Source: Paenibacillus kribbensis (GTDB lineage: Bacteria; Bacillota; Bacilli; Paenibacillales; Paenibacillaceae). Taken from it: a DNA stretch of 64,000 nucleotides. A program made the position numbers and the translations under genes. The DNA lies in assembly GCF_002240415.1 (NCBI RefSeq), contig NZ_CP020028.1, positions 4,613,501 through 4,677,500 of the forward strand, given 5' to 3'. Shown here piece by piece: positions 8,218-16,991 of the stretch (the first letter of the stretch is position 1; the number at the start of each line of letters is the position of its first letter). The notes below the pieces were generated by a model. That model was not told the origin of the DNA and ran no database searches. It worked only from the letters and a program-made list of their open reading frames with translations.

Positions 8218-9216
8218 TCAGCTTAACCAACGGTAAAAAAAGTCCCGATACCCCTGCTTCATCACCTTACTCGAAAATTGTTCCATGGCGTATGCCTGAT
8301 TCTCCATCGAAACCCGGCGAGGTGAGGCGGCAGCCATATTGACCAGCTCGAACCAGTTTTTCTCATTCCCTGAAAAAGAATGCGTGGAACTGATATGTCC
8401 ATAGCAAGGATGCTCCGGCTTGACAACGATTTTTCCCATGGCCAGCGCTTCGGTCAGCGGCATCGCGAACGTGTCGAATTTGGAGCAGCTCCAATACACC
8501 TTCGCCGTGTTCATCAGCGCAAACACCTCATCCTGCGTCAACGCAAATTGTAGCTTTACATTGTCCGGAATGTCATATTTCTTCATGCTTTCCTTGTAGC
8601 GTTCTCCGCCAAACACCATATAGACATCCTTGTCAGGATTATGCCGCGCATACTCCAGCACCAGATCAGGACGCCGATTCTCCTCATCTCTACCGATCCA
8701 CATCACCCGGTTATCCACAACCTGTGAAGGGTCGAAATGCTTTTCCACCAGCCGCTCATCGAATCCAATCGGGATCACCGTCACATCGGTTACGCCAAAC
8801 TTCGATGCCATCTCCTGCTTGAGAAAGGCAGTCTGTACGATAGCCTTGTCTACGATTTGATAAAAAGGCTTCATCATCTCGTAGCCTGTAAGTGCCGGAT
8901 CAGGAAAACTGTGCGGAAAAAGTACACTGTTTTTAAAAAACATGTTCAAATATGTAAAGCCGGATACCGTATAAATCACGTGCTCAATCTGCTGCTCATG
9001 GAGCTGGTCCAATACGATATCATAATTGACGAGATCACCCTTTTCGTGCTCATAACCCGGTAACCAGTCATGGCTGCTCACATGGCGCTCCGGTGATACA
9101 AATACGATATCCACCCCCAATTCCAGTCCAATCTGCTTCAGACGTTCTGCAAAAATACGCGGACCCTGCGCTTCAGCAAATTGTATTTTTCTCATGACCA
9201 AGCCGACTTTTTTCAT
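8218..9216 (-). CDS. Glycosyltransferase, GT4-like
   Basis: A 332-residue protein with a two-domain GT-B layout. The second half has VMWIGRDEENRRPDLVLEYA, VYMVFGGERY and the donor-site block SKFDTFAMPLTEALAMG, typical of family 4 retaining transferases. There is no signal peptide, so it acts in the cytoplasm. Acceptor and sugar are unknown. The ATG at 9216 is used because GTGGGGAA lies just upstream. It follows the phosphotransferase gene by 51 bases in the same direction; the pair may act on one glycan or antibiotic-like substrate. Confidence 0.75.
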   Translation of the reverse strand: MKKVGLVMRKIQFAEAQGPRIFAERLKQIGLELGVDIVFVSPERHVSSHDWLPGYEHEKGDLVNYDIVLDQLHEQQIEHVIYTVSGFTYLNMFFKNSVLFPHSFPDPALTGYEMMKPFYQIVDKAIVQTAFLKQEMASKFGVTDVTVIPIGFDERLVEKHFDPSQVVDNRVMWIGRDEENRRPDLVLEYARHNPDKDVYMVFGGERYKESMKKYDIPDNVKLQFALTQDEVFALMNTAKVYWSCSKFDTFAMPLTEALAMGKIVVKPEHPCYGHISSTHSFSGNEKNWFELVNMAAASPRRVSMENQAYAMEQFSSKVMKQGYRDFFYRWLS

Positions 9217-9266
9217 CGATTTCCCCACTTTCTTTGACGATCTTGATGCATCCTGTGTCTGAACCG

Positions 9267-10265
9267 CTATTTATTCACAGCGTTGAACTTGTCCCATTCC
9301 ATCATCGCTGCACATTCGCTCAAGCAGGCTGACGTTTCCTTCAGTTGAGCTTTTAATTGCTCTTTTGACCATTTGTTGCTATTTCTATGCACATCCGATC
9401 CAATCCTCTGTAAATCACTGTGAATCAGCAATATCATCCACAGCGAAAATATCACAGCAAACATGCCATATTCCAGCAAAAATGCCGCTCGATCCATTCT
9501 TATACCGAGCAGCTCCAGCTGCTCCAGATACGTGTCCAGCATGCGAATACGCAAATCGGACGTCATGCGACGCGGGAACAACGGATGGGACATGTCGATC
9601 AGATGATATACATCCCACAGTGGTATGTTCAGATGAGCATGCTCCCAATCCAGCACCATGAGCCGCTCCCCGCTCAGCGCATAGTTCCCTGGATGAAGGT
9701 CACCATGCGACAGTACAAGCTGCTGAGCAAAAGACTGGTGCTCCAGCTTTACATAAATACGCTGCACCTGTTGCTCCGAGAATCCCAGTGAACTGCAAAG
9801 CTTCAGCACTTCAGGCTTGCGCTCGTACAGCTCAGAAGCCATCTCCTCAATAAGCGGCTTCGGTCCTCGCAGCGGAAGGCCAGTAAAACGCTCTGTCGGC
9901 AAAGCATGCCACCATGCGACAAATCCAACAGCTTGCAGCATCGTTTCTTCTTCATGTAGATGATGCAGCGGACCAAGGTCCTCCAAAATCATCCATTCCC
10001 CTCCGCCATCCGTGCCTGGGCCAGAATAGGCCAGCAGTCGAGGATAGATGGGCGGCAACGAAGGAAGCACATGCTCATACACCCATCTCTCCCGGCCTTC
10101 CTGCTCATCATTGGTCAACGGCTTGAACACATAACTTTCAGAAGGTAGTACGTAAAAACGTTCCACATCTCGACCATTCGTACCTGTATATAAAATTTCA
10201 CGATTCTGCACCAGCGTATCATTCAAAGTACCGTCAGCGTTCACATAATGATGAAATAGATTCAT
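9267..10265 (-). CDS. Aminoglycoside phosphotransferase (APH)-family kinase
   Basis: A 332-residue protein kinase-like small-molecule kinase. The Brenner motif SHGDLHPGNYAL holds the catalytic Asp and metal-binding Asn, and MVLDWEHA holds the DFG-equivalent Asp. The family covers antibiotic, choline and sugar kinases; nothing here identifies the substrate. The ATG at 10265 starts the conserved part (MNLFHHYVNADG), but its ribosome site is weak; a longer form from 10307 is possible. Likely one operon with the downstream glycosyltransferase. Confidence 0.78.
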   Translation of the reverse strand: MNLFHHYVNADGTLNDTLVQNREILYTGTNGRDVERFYVLPSESYVFKPLTNDEQEGRERWVYEHVLPSLPPIYPRLLAYSGPGTDGGGEWMILEDLGPLHHLHEEETMLQAVGFVAWWHALPTERFTGLPLRGPKPLIEEMASELYERKPEVLKLCSSLGFSEQQVQRIYVKLEHQSFAQQLVLSHGDLHPGNYALSGERLMVLDWEHAHLNIPLWDVYHLIDMSHPLFPRRMTSDLRIRMLDTYLEQLELLGIRMDRAAFLLEYGMFAVIFSLWMILLIHSDLQRIGSDVHRNSNKWSKEQLKAQLKETSACLSECAAMMEWDKFNAVNK

Positions 10266-10363
10266 AGCTACCCAACTCTTTTGTATAAAATGTAATAGCA
10301 AGATCATATCACAGTCCTCGTCTCAAACGAAGTCCGGATCGCCTTTGGGTAGCTCGATGCACC

Positions 10364-10411
10364 AAAAAAGGGCTTGTCCAATCAGATCCACGCGACCTGT
10401 TGGACAGCCCC
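10364..10411 (-). terminator. Terminator of the pectate lyase gene
   Basis: On the minus strand GGGCTGTCCAA pairs with TTGGACAAGCCC and runs into six T. Confidence 0.8.
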
Positions 10412-10442
10412 TTGTCATCCCCGTACTCCTATCCTGCTCTGG

Positions 10443-11135
10443 TTAATATTTAGTATTGCCGGACTCACTCGTGTTGCTGGATTTAAAGCCCTTGAACAAT
10501 TGTTCCACATTGTGAAAACGAGAGTTTGTAATTCTGGCCGAGCTGCTAGAGGAGTCCGTTCTAAAGATTGAATCCTTTACGTTGGAAATATCGGAGTTAT
10601 CCAGCGTCATGTTTACTTTGTATTTAGTGCCCCCGTTTTGGCGAGCCAGCTTTCCGATATCATCGGCTCTAAAGTTTTTAATGTTAATCGTGCCTTCGGC
10701 ATTCATTTGGAATACTTTGTCATAGGCATGGAACGCTCCGCCGCCCGTAATGTTTACCGTACCTGATTTTTTGAGCGTCAATGCATCTTCACCTACATCC
10801 TCCCACGTTACGTTGGAGATAGTTCCATTGCCATAAACATGCACACCATCCGCAGCAGGCGCAGCGATGATCACATTTTTCAGTGTTGCATTATTTTCAA
10901 GCTTGAAAATAGGCTTTTGATTCTCTTTCTGGCTTCCGTCCCCCAGAGTATCGGGATCAGCGACTACGGTCTTCCCTTTACCATCGTATACTTCTCCGGC
11001 TTTGACAACGATGGTCTTATGAACAACTTCCGGAGCTGCATGAGCAGAATAATTGCCAACAAATAATGCGACCAGCATACCTGATAAAGCAATACTTATT
11101 CCCTTTTTCAATACTTTGGTTGTTTTTATGTTCAT
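10443..11135 (-). CDS. Secreted pectate lyase, polysaccharide lyase family 3
   Basis: A 230-residue secreted enzyme. A signal peptide covers about residues 1-33 (basic start, hydrophobic core, cleavage after AHA). The mature part is a short parallel beta-helix with [26 protein letters not shown] and [10 protein letters not shown], as in calcium-dependent PL3 pectate lyases of Bacillus and Paenibacillus that cut plant cell-wall homogalacturonan. Length is normal for the family. It is monocistronic, with its own terminator and a long AT-rich upstream region. It supports a plant-associated lifestyle. Confidence 0.9.
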   Translation of the reverse strand: MNIKTTKVLKKGISIALSGMLVALFVGNYSAHAAPEVVHKTIVVKAGEVYDGKGKTVVADPDTLGDGSQKENQKPIFKLENNATLKNVIIAAPAADGVHVYGNGTISNVTWEDVGEDALTLKKSGTVNITGGGAFHAYDKVFQMNAEGTINIKNFRADDIGKLARQNGGTKYKVNMTLDNSDISNVKDSIFRTDSSSSSARITNSRFHNVEQLFKGFKSSNTSESGNTKY

Positions 11136-11682
11136 TCAATTCATCCCTTTCGTCCATTTTTTATTTCTGCCGCTGTATCTGAGCTGAGCAAAACGAGTAG
11201 ACCTTCTCACCACCTTTGGACAATGAACCCAGGAACCGATACACGTCTGTGTGGGATGATCTAATAAGAAATAACTAGCATATGTATACTTGGTATTTGG
11301 TTCAAAGTAATGAACTGCACTTTATTAAAAAACACAATTTGTAAATATAGCGATTTCATTTACAAATTGCATAATTCCATTATAGTCAAACTTCCAGTAA
11401 TTTCAATATGTAATCCGGAAAAATATGTCCTTTTCTTCAACAAAGTACACAATTTCGCCTTTTTTATACTTGTTCAAATCTACTCTTCGTCAAATTACGC
11501 ATCGGAATTTTTCATGATTAACCGTCTACTATATTCTATGGCATTCCATAGGATGATAATTACATCATGAACTTGTACCTCGCTTCTGATATGATCTATG
11601 CTATTGAAAGCGACGTTTGATGAACGTATAATGTATTTAGTGCTTTGAAGCGTTACATCTCAACATTACTGGTGAGAAAAGA
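11136..11682. other. Long AT-rich intergenic region with a perfect dyad
   Basis: No gene is supported here. It holds the control regions of the divergent pectate lyase and shikimate kinase genes. The one clear structure is an 11-base perfect inverted repeat, AATTTGTAAAT and ATTTACAAATT, at 11336-11368 with an 11-base spacer; it has no T tract, so an operator or RNA hairpin is more likely than a terminator. Confidence 0.5.
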
Positions 11683-11688
11683 GTGGTT

Positions 11689-12264
11689 ATGGTGCAAAAC
11701 AATACAGAGATTCCATTAAGAGAACAAAATATTGTGCTCATTGGTTTTATGGGTGTAGGCAAAACAACGATCGGTTCCCATCTTGCGCGCAAGCTGTATC
11801 GGGATTTCGTGGATATTGACCAGGAAATTGAACAAGAGTACAACATGCCCACAACAGAGATTTTCAAGACATACGGAGAACAGCGATTCCGTGAAATTGA
11901 AAAGGAGCATATTCTGAAGTTGTGCAGCAATACTCGCCTGAAAATCATTTCCGTTGGCGGGGGAGCATTTTTACAGGAAGAAGTGAAACAGGCTTGTTTG
12001 GCTTCATCCATCGTTTTCTTCCTGGATTTAAATTGGAATTCCTGGAAAGATCGGCTCAAAATGCTGATTGATACTCGACCAAATCTGCAAAACAAGACCT
12101 TAGAGGAAATTGAAGAACTTTTCCGTTCCAGACAGGATATTTATGCGGTGAATCACTCTAAGATCGATACAGATCAGTTGGATGCGGAAGAAGTCGCAGA
12201 CTATATTATCCAAACTCTAAATCTGGGCTGGGAGTTGTATGAGCCTACTCGGGGATTGAATTAA
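11689..12264 (+). CDS. aroK: Shikimate kinase
   Basis: A 191-residue P-loop kinase that phosphorylates shikimate at the 3-position. The Walker A is GFMGVGKTTIGS, the shikimate-binding Asp block is FVDIDQEIEQ, the glycine loop is SVGGGAFL and the lid is DTRPNLQNKTLEEI. The usual RPLL reads RPNL. A GTG start six bases earlier (11683) is equally possible. It stands next to aroD, shikimate-type carriers and a shikimate dehydrogenase rather than in a chorismate operon, which suggests a dedicated kinase for imported shikimate. A bidirectional terminator separates it from aroD. Confidence 0.85.
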   Translation: MVQNNTEIPLREQNIVLIGFMGVGKTTIGSHLARKLYRDFVDIDQEIEQEYNMPTTEIFKTYGEQRFREIEKEHILKLCSNTRLKIISVGGGAFLQEEVKQACLASSIVFFLDLNWNSWKDRLKMLIDTRPNLQNKTLEEIEELFRSRQDIYAVNHSKIDTDQLDAEEVADYIIQTLNLGWELYEPTRGLN

Positions 12265-12272
12265 AAAATTAC

Positions 12273-12320
12273 AAAAAGGAAGACCCAACCATGTCACTGC
12301 ATGAGGGCCTTCCTTTTTTT
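12273..12320. terminator. Bidirectional terminator between aroK and aroD
   Basis: AAAAAGGAAG with CCC pairs with GGG and CTTCCTTTTTTT; both sides carry A/T runs, fitting two converging genes. Confidence 0.85.
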
Positions 12321-12365
12321 GCTCACTGCGGATTCACACTTATCGGCAGTAGCGTCATGCATCCT

Positions 12366-13130
12366 CTAATTGTGACGATGCAGCACCGTCAATATTTCTC
12401 TCAGTTCGGTGACAGGAATCTGCCCCGGCGCAGAAGCTTTCTTGGCAGCCCCAAAGGTCAGAGCCGAACCAAACAGTTCCCCGGTCAGACGGCTCACGAC
12501 GCCTTTTCCCGCCATCGACATGGTAATAATAGGCCGATCCGCATACTCCTCTGCCATCGTACGCGTTGCATCCAGCAAGGTTAGCACATCGGCTGTATTG
12601 GTTGGCATAACCGCTATTTTAGGCAGATCGCCTCCCAATTCCTGCGCCTTGCGCAACCGGGATACGATTTCCTCCTTCGGCGGCGTCTTCTGAAAATCAT
12701 GGTTGGATATAATCACATACACTTGATGCCGATGCGCAGCTTCTACCAGTGTTTTCACATCAGCCTCCTCATTGAAAAGCTCCACATCAATGAGTTCTAC
12801 TTGCCCCGTCTCGGCCACCGTGCGGTTCAACTCCACATAACTCGCAGCACTGATCTCCTTTTCTCCGCCTTCCCGGGCACTGCGAAACGTAAAGACGAGT
12901 GGAATATTTCCCAGAATTGACCGAATTTCATTCAAGGCAGCCTTCACTTGCTCCAGGTTCTCCACATGCTCAAAAAAATCAACTCTCCACTCTACGATAT
13001 CCAGGTCGAGTGTGCGTAGATGAGCAGCCTCTTCCTTCAATTGCTCCAACGTTTCTCCCACCATTGGAACACAGATTTTAGGCGCTCCTTCACCGATCAA
13101 TACATCTTTCACCTTTACGATTTTTTCCAT
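12366..13130 (-). CDS. aroD: Type I 3-dehydroquinate dehydratase
   Basis: A 254-residue class I (Schiff-base) dehydratase interconverting 3-dehydroquinate and 3-dehydroshikimate. The catalytic His is in VIISNHDFQKTP, the Schiff-base Lys in GGDLPKIAVMP, and the closing loop is MSMAGKGVVSRLTGELFGS. Length is typical. The start is ATG 13130, behind GGGGAG; the frame is open to a TTG at 13148. Type I enzymes in Firmicutes often serve quinate/shikimate use while type II serves biosynthesis; the nearby carriers and LysR gene suggest that here. It follows the MFS gene by 107 bases in the same direction. Confidence 0.9.
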   Translation of the reverse strand: MEKIVKVKDVLIGEGAPKICVPMVGETLEQLKEEAAHLRTLDLDIVEWRVDFFEHVENLEQVKAALNEIRSILGNIPLVFTFRSAREGGEKEISAASYVELNRTVAETGQVELIDVELFNEEADVKTLVEAAHRHQVYVIISNHDFQKTPPKEEIVSRLRKAQELGGDLPKIAVMPTNTADVLTLLDATRTMAEEYADRPIITMSMAGKGVVSRLTGELFGSALTFGAAKKASAPGQIPVTELREILTVLHRHN

Positions 13131-13237
13131 TTCCAATCCACTCCCCAATTCATAGTTTTAAGTCGAACATTTTACAATATTTCATAGTGTAACGCATTCT
13201 GAATAAGCATGCAGATGATTAGGCCCGGTTTGTTGGC

Positions 13238-14500
13238 TTACTCTGGATCAAACACAATTGTAGAGGATAATTTGCGACTTGATGGAAAAACGGCACTATA
13301 CCGGAAATTAACAAACACTGCCAGCGCAATCCCCACCGCATTCACAATCAGAGCCAGCATAAAAACACTGGATATTTGAGAATGCTTCAAAAGAAAGCCG
13401 GTAAACACGGGAATAACCGTGTACGACAGCGAAGTTGCTGTGTAAACAAATCCGGTGATCTGCCCTTTTCGTTCACTAAAAAATTCACTCATGACGGACA
13501 ATGTCAGCTGAAGCACGCCCGAGATAGAAAACCCTATAATACTTGAACAAATAATAGCCGCTGTCTGTGATTTGAAAAGAAGAAGCGCCCCAAATGCCAG
13601 CAAAGAAATACAAGGATAAATGAGAATAACCTGAACAGGCTTGATCCACTTTCTTAACACAATAACCAGTACAAACACGGAAACCAGTGAACCGACATTG
13701 TAATAGACTAATAGTCTAAGAGACTCTGACTCGGTCAGACCGATAAACTGCTGTCCAAAGGTAGGCAGCCACAGCTGAACAATATACAGCAAGGTTGGTC
13801 CTGTAAAGCCGAGCAAAATAAGACTCAGTCCTTCCTGCCAAAACCGCGGCTTACTCCGGTCATTTGCTACCAATTCGACCGTTTGTTCAACGCCAGATAC
13901 CGAAGTATCACGTAAGGACTCCTTTGGTGACTGAACCCGCATGTCTGGAAATTTCATTTTGAACAAATAAATCGCATTCAGACCAAATATAAGTGCTGGC
14001 ACAAAAAATGAAAACCCGTAAAAAATATCGTGATTCATAAAAAAGATGATCATCAACGGTAAAAATGCCGCCCCAATGGATATAAAGCCTCTTACCAAAA
14101 CTGTAGCCGAACCGGAAGACTGCGGGAACGCCTCGATCAGAGCCGGATAGGTGCCGGAATCGAGAAAGGAATTCGCCACACCTGCCAGTACAGCCAGCAC
14201 CATCGCCATTTCAAAGCTGGGGCTTAGCGGTATACCAACCAGGAAAACGGCCATCAGCAGCCCTGCGGCCACAATAAACGGCTTGCGACCATAACGGTCA
14301 GAGAGCACTCCAGATATGTACAGCGTAAACAGCCTGCCAAATCCCATCGCGGAAACCAAAAGACTGATGCCCGCCTGATCTGTATGAAAATGCTCTGTTA
14401 AAAAGGACATGTGTGACGCCAGCATAATATTAAACATACCAAACAGAAGATAGTTTACATATAGGCCAGTCGCCACCGAGAAAGAAGAACGTTTCATCAT
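13238..14500 (-). CDS. MFS transporter, probable shikimate/quinate carrier 1
   Basis: A 420-residue, 12-helix major facilitator protein. TM1 starts GLYVNYLLFGMFNIMLASHMSFL, the loop 2-3 signature is SGVLSDRYGRKPFIV, and TM5 has DSGTYPALIEAF. It is a clear paralogue of the carrier at 15775. The start at ATG 14500 follows GCAGGTG. It lies between aroD and the LysR gene; uptake of shikimate, quinate or a related hydroxyaromatic acid precursor is inferred from neighbours only. A perfect TGTGA-N6-TCACA dyad lies about 43 bases upstream. Confidence 0.75.
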   Translation of the reverse strand: MMKRSSFSVATGLYVNYLLFGMFNIMLASHMSFLTEHFHTDQAGISLLVSAMGFGRLFTLYISGVLSDRYGRKPFIVAAGLLMAVFLVGIPLSPSFEMAMVLAVLAGVANSFLDSGTYPALIEAFPQSSGSATVLVRGFISIGAAFLPLMIIFFMNHDIFYGFSFFVPALIFGLNAIYLFKMKFPDMRVQSPKESLRDTSVSGVEQTVELVANDRSKPRFWQEGLSLILLGFTGPTLLYIVQLWLPTFGQQFIGLTESESLRLLVYYNVGSLVSVFVLVIVLRKWIKPVQVILIYPCISLLAFGALLLFKSQTAAIICSSIIGFSISGVLQLTLSVMSEFFSERKGQITGFVYTATSLSYTVIPVFTGFLLKHSQISSVFMLALIVNAVGIALAVFVNFRYSAVFPSSRKLSSTIVFDPE

Positions 14501-14542
14501 GAATTCACCTGCTTTTGTAAGTAAGTCTTGTGGCATTACTAA

Positions 14543-14558
14543 TGTGAATCATTTCACA
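14543..14558. promoter_or_regulatory. Crp/Fnr-like operator upstream of carrier 1
   Basis: TGTGA-ATCATT-TCACA, extended to eight-base arms AATGTGAA/TTCACATT (14541-14560). This equals the Crp/Fnr family consensus TGTGA-N6-TCACA. A near-identical site precedes the second carrier. Confidence 0.6.
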
Positions 14559-14629
14559 TTTTCTGTATTGATGATGAAGTATAGAACACATTTTAAAATT
14601 TATCAAGCGAAAATACTGCGGGACACAGC

Positions 14630-15541
14630 TTAGACACGCTGATGCGTTTTCAGATAAAATTCCTCGCCATAGCTAAGTGCAAAGTTCCGAAAGTCCACGA
14701 CCGCCGGGGATAAATATCTATTTTTGATGCTGGCCAGATAGATAAACCGCTCGTATTCGGGATTTACAATAGGCAATATTTTGACGTTAAAATATTCTAG
14801 CGAAGAAATTCGGGGCATGACCGCGATCCCGTAATTGATAGACACCAGTCCTGCCATTGCCGTATCCTCTTCAATCTCGCAAATGATTTGTGGCGTAACC
14901 CCTGCTCTGGCGAACAAATTTTCGATAATGGGCCGGACGCCGCTTTTTTTGTTAAAAAAGATAATTGGATAATCCGCCGTATCCTTGAGATCAATTTGAT
15001 TGAGCGAAGCCAGCGGATGATCGGGTGGAACAATAACGACCAGCTCCTGCTGAGCCAGCGGAATAAACTCCACATCCGGTTCATTTTCAACATGAGAGCA
15101 GAATGCCACATCATAATGCTCCTGCTTCAGGCCTTGAATAATATCGTTCGTATTCCCTTGGTGAAAAGAAAAGGATATGTCCTTGCGGCCGTCCAAAGCC
15201 GAGAAGGCTTGAATAATCGCCGGAATGAAATGAGAGCCCAACGTGTAGATAAACGCCAAATCTATGGTCCCCTGGCTTGGACTCACCAATTCCCGCAAAT
15301 CATGCTCTCCCTTCTCTAATTCGTCCATTGCGTGCTCTACATACTTTAGAAAAAACCGCCCGTATTTGTTCAGCCGAACATTTCTTCCCTGCTTTTCAAA
15401 CAAATGAACCCCCAAATCCTTTTCCAATTCTGAAATTGCATGGCTCAAACTGGGCTGAGTAATACATAATCGTGCAGCAGCCTGGGTGAAATGCTCCATT
15501 TCTGCAAGTACACGAAAATATTGTAAGTGTTTCAGGTTCAT
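14630..15541 (-). CDS. LysR-type regulator of the shikimate island
   Basis: A 303-residue LysR-type transcriptional regulator. The N-terminal HTH (MNLKHLQYFRVLAEMEHFTQAA, then LCITQPSLSHAISELEKDLG) is canonical and the effector domain follows (about residues 90-295; HQGNTNDIIQGLKQEHYDVAF). It is placed between the two carriers and is divergent from carrier 2, the classic LysR arrangement. By analogy with QuiR of Listeria it probably senses shikimate or quinate. The start ATG 15541 has AAGGAG 11 bases upstream. Confidence 0.85.
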   Translation of the reverse strand: MNLKHLQYFRVLAEMEHFTQAAARLCITQPSLSHAISELEKDLGVHLFEKQGRNVRLNKYGRFFLKYVEHAMDELEKGEHDLRELVSPSQGTIDLAFIYTLGSHFIPAIIQAFSALDGRKDISFSFHQGNTNDIIQGLKQEHYDVAFCSHVENEPDVEFIPLAQQELVVIVPPDHPLASLNQIDLKDTADYPIIFFNKKSGVRPIIENLFARAGVTPQIICEIEEDTAMAGLVSINYGIAVMPRISSLEYFNVKILPIVNPEYERFIYLASIKNRYLSPAVVDFRNFALSYGEEFYLKTHQRV

Positions 15542-15577
15542 AACATGGAGTCTCCTTCATTGATTTATATTTAAAAT

Positions 15578-15594
15578 TATAGACCTAAACTATA
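15578..15594. promoter_or_regulatory. Probable LysR binding dyad (T-N11-A)
   Basis: TATAG-N7-CTATA is a perfect dyad just upstream of the lysR start and within the lysR/carrier 2 divergent region. It contains the T-N11-A core of LysR sites (T15580, A15592). Confidence 0.5.
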
Positions 15595-15677
15595 GAAAAT
15601 GATAGAAATATGCATTGGATTTATGATACCACTCCTTAATATAATAAAGGCATATCATAATTGAGTCATTGAAATAT

Positions 15678-15693
15678 TGTGAATATTTTCACT
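15678..15693. promoter_or_regulatory. Crp/Fnr-like operator upstream of carrier 2
   Basis: TGTGA-ATATTT-TCACT matches the TGTGA-N6-TCACA consensus with one mismatch; inner arms GTGAA/TTCAC are perfect. Same architecture as the site at 14543-14558. Confidence 0.5.
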
Positions 15694-15774
15694 TTATTTC
15701 AGGCTTACTGCAGTACGGCTGGACAATGCCTACTTAGGCCATTGATCTAAAAATTAAGTTGGGAGTTACACCTT

Positions 15775-16965
15775 ATGAAAAATCCTTATATCAAAATGGC
15801 AGCAGGGCTTTACATCAATTATTTTCTTCTAGGTATGATCAATGTTATTCTCTCCTCGAATATGAGCTTCCTGACCGTGCAATTGAATACGGATAAGGCT
15901 GCCATTGGTTATCTGGTGTCGGCCATCGGGATCGGTAAGCTGCTAGCACTCGGGGTAGCCGGAAAAATGTCAGACAAATACGGAAGGAAACCGCTTATTG
16001 TTATTGCATCCTTTGCGTATTTAATTTTCTTGATCGGCATTCCCCTTGCACCCAACTATGCCGTGGCCTTTGTATTTGCCATTATCGCAGGGGTTTGTAA
16101 CTCCATGATGGATGCGGGAACCTATCCTGCACTAATTGAAGGGTTCGGAAAAAAAGCCGGATCTGCAACCGTCTTGGTCAAAGCATCCGTTTCTATCGGT
16201 GCCATTGTTATTCCGTTCATGATCGCATTCTTTATCGATCACAATATGTTCTATGGCTACTCCTTCTTTATTCCGGCAGGTATTTATCTGCTGAGCGGTA
16301 TCTTCTTATCGATGACAGCCTTTCCCAATCACAAACTGGAGGAACAACAGGCTGCAACCAACACTGCCCAATCGGTGGATACTTTCCACAGTGAGCCAAA
16401 GTTTTGGCAAGAGGGTCTGTCTCTAATCATTATCGGTTTTACTTCCACTGTATTGTTCATGATCGTGCAGCTATGGCTGCCTACCTTTGGTCAAGAGGCC
16501 CTGGGCATGGAGAAGGCCAGTGCCATTAAACTGCTGAGCTACTATAGTATAGGTTCATTGGTTTCCGTTATTCTGTTAGCCGTGGCACTTGGCAGACTCA
16601 TTAAACCGGTTACCGTCATGATTGTGTATCCGTTTGTTGCTTTGCTTTCCTTGCTGGCTTTAATTACATGGCACAATCCTGTCGCCACTATAATCAGTTC
16701 ATTCTTAATTGGCTTGTCGACCGCGGGCATATTCCAAATCGCTCTTACCGTTATGACCGAATTTTTCCGCAAAAACAAAGGGACTACGACATCTTTCGTA
16801 AACATTGCAGCCAGCCTTGCATTCATCTTGATGCCGCTCGCTACCGGGGGCATGTCCAAAAGTCTGGGAATTACCTCGGTTTTCATTCTGGATATCGCGA
16901 TTGCCGTAGTCAGTATATTGCTGGCCATGTTTGTTGCTTATCGATATAAAAAAGTGTTTCATTAA
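15775..16965 (+). CDS. MFS transporter, probable shikimate/quinate carrier 2
   Basis: A 396-residue, 12-helix MFS protein and paralogue of the carrier at 13238-14500. The two share AGLYINYFLLGM-type TM1, KMSDKYGRKPLIV in loop 2-3, MDAGTYPALIEGF in TM5 and FWQEGLSL after the central loop. The ATG follows GGGAG. It is 26 bases upstream of the shikimate dehydrogenase gene and surely cotranscribed with it. The substrate is inferred from that link. Confidence 0.8.
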   Translation: MKNPYIKMAAGLYINYFLLGMINVILSSNMSFLTVQLNTDKAAIGYLVSAIGIGKLLALGVAGKMSDKYGRKPLIVIASFAYLIFLIGIPLAPNYAVAFVFAIIAGVCNSMMDAGTYPALIEGFGKKAGSATVLVKASVSIGAIVIPFMIAFFIDHNMFYGYSFFIPAGIYLLSGIFLSMTAFPNHKLEEQQAATNTAQSVDTFHSEPKFWQEGLSLIIIGFTSTVLFMIVQLWLPTFGQEALGMEKASAIKLLSYYSIGSLVSVILLAVALGRLIKPVTVMIVYPFVALLSLLALITWHNPVATIISSFLIGLSTAGIFQIALTVMTEFFRKNKGTTTSFVNIAASLAFILMPLATGGMSKSLGITSVFILDIAIAVVSILLAMFVAYRYKKVFH

Positions 16966-16991
16966 ACTACACAATTAACCTGGAGGATTAT

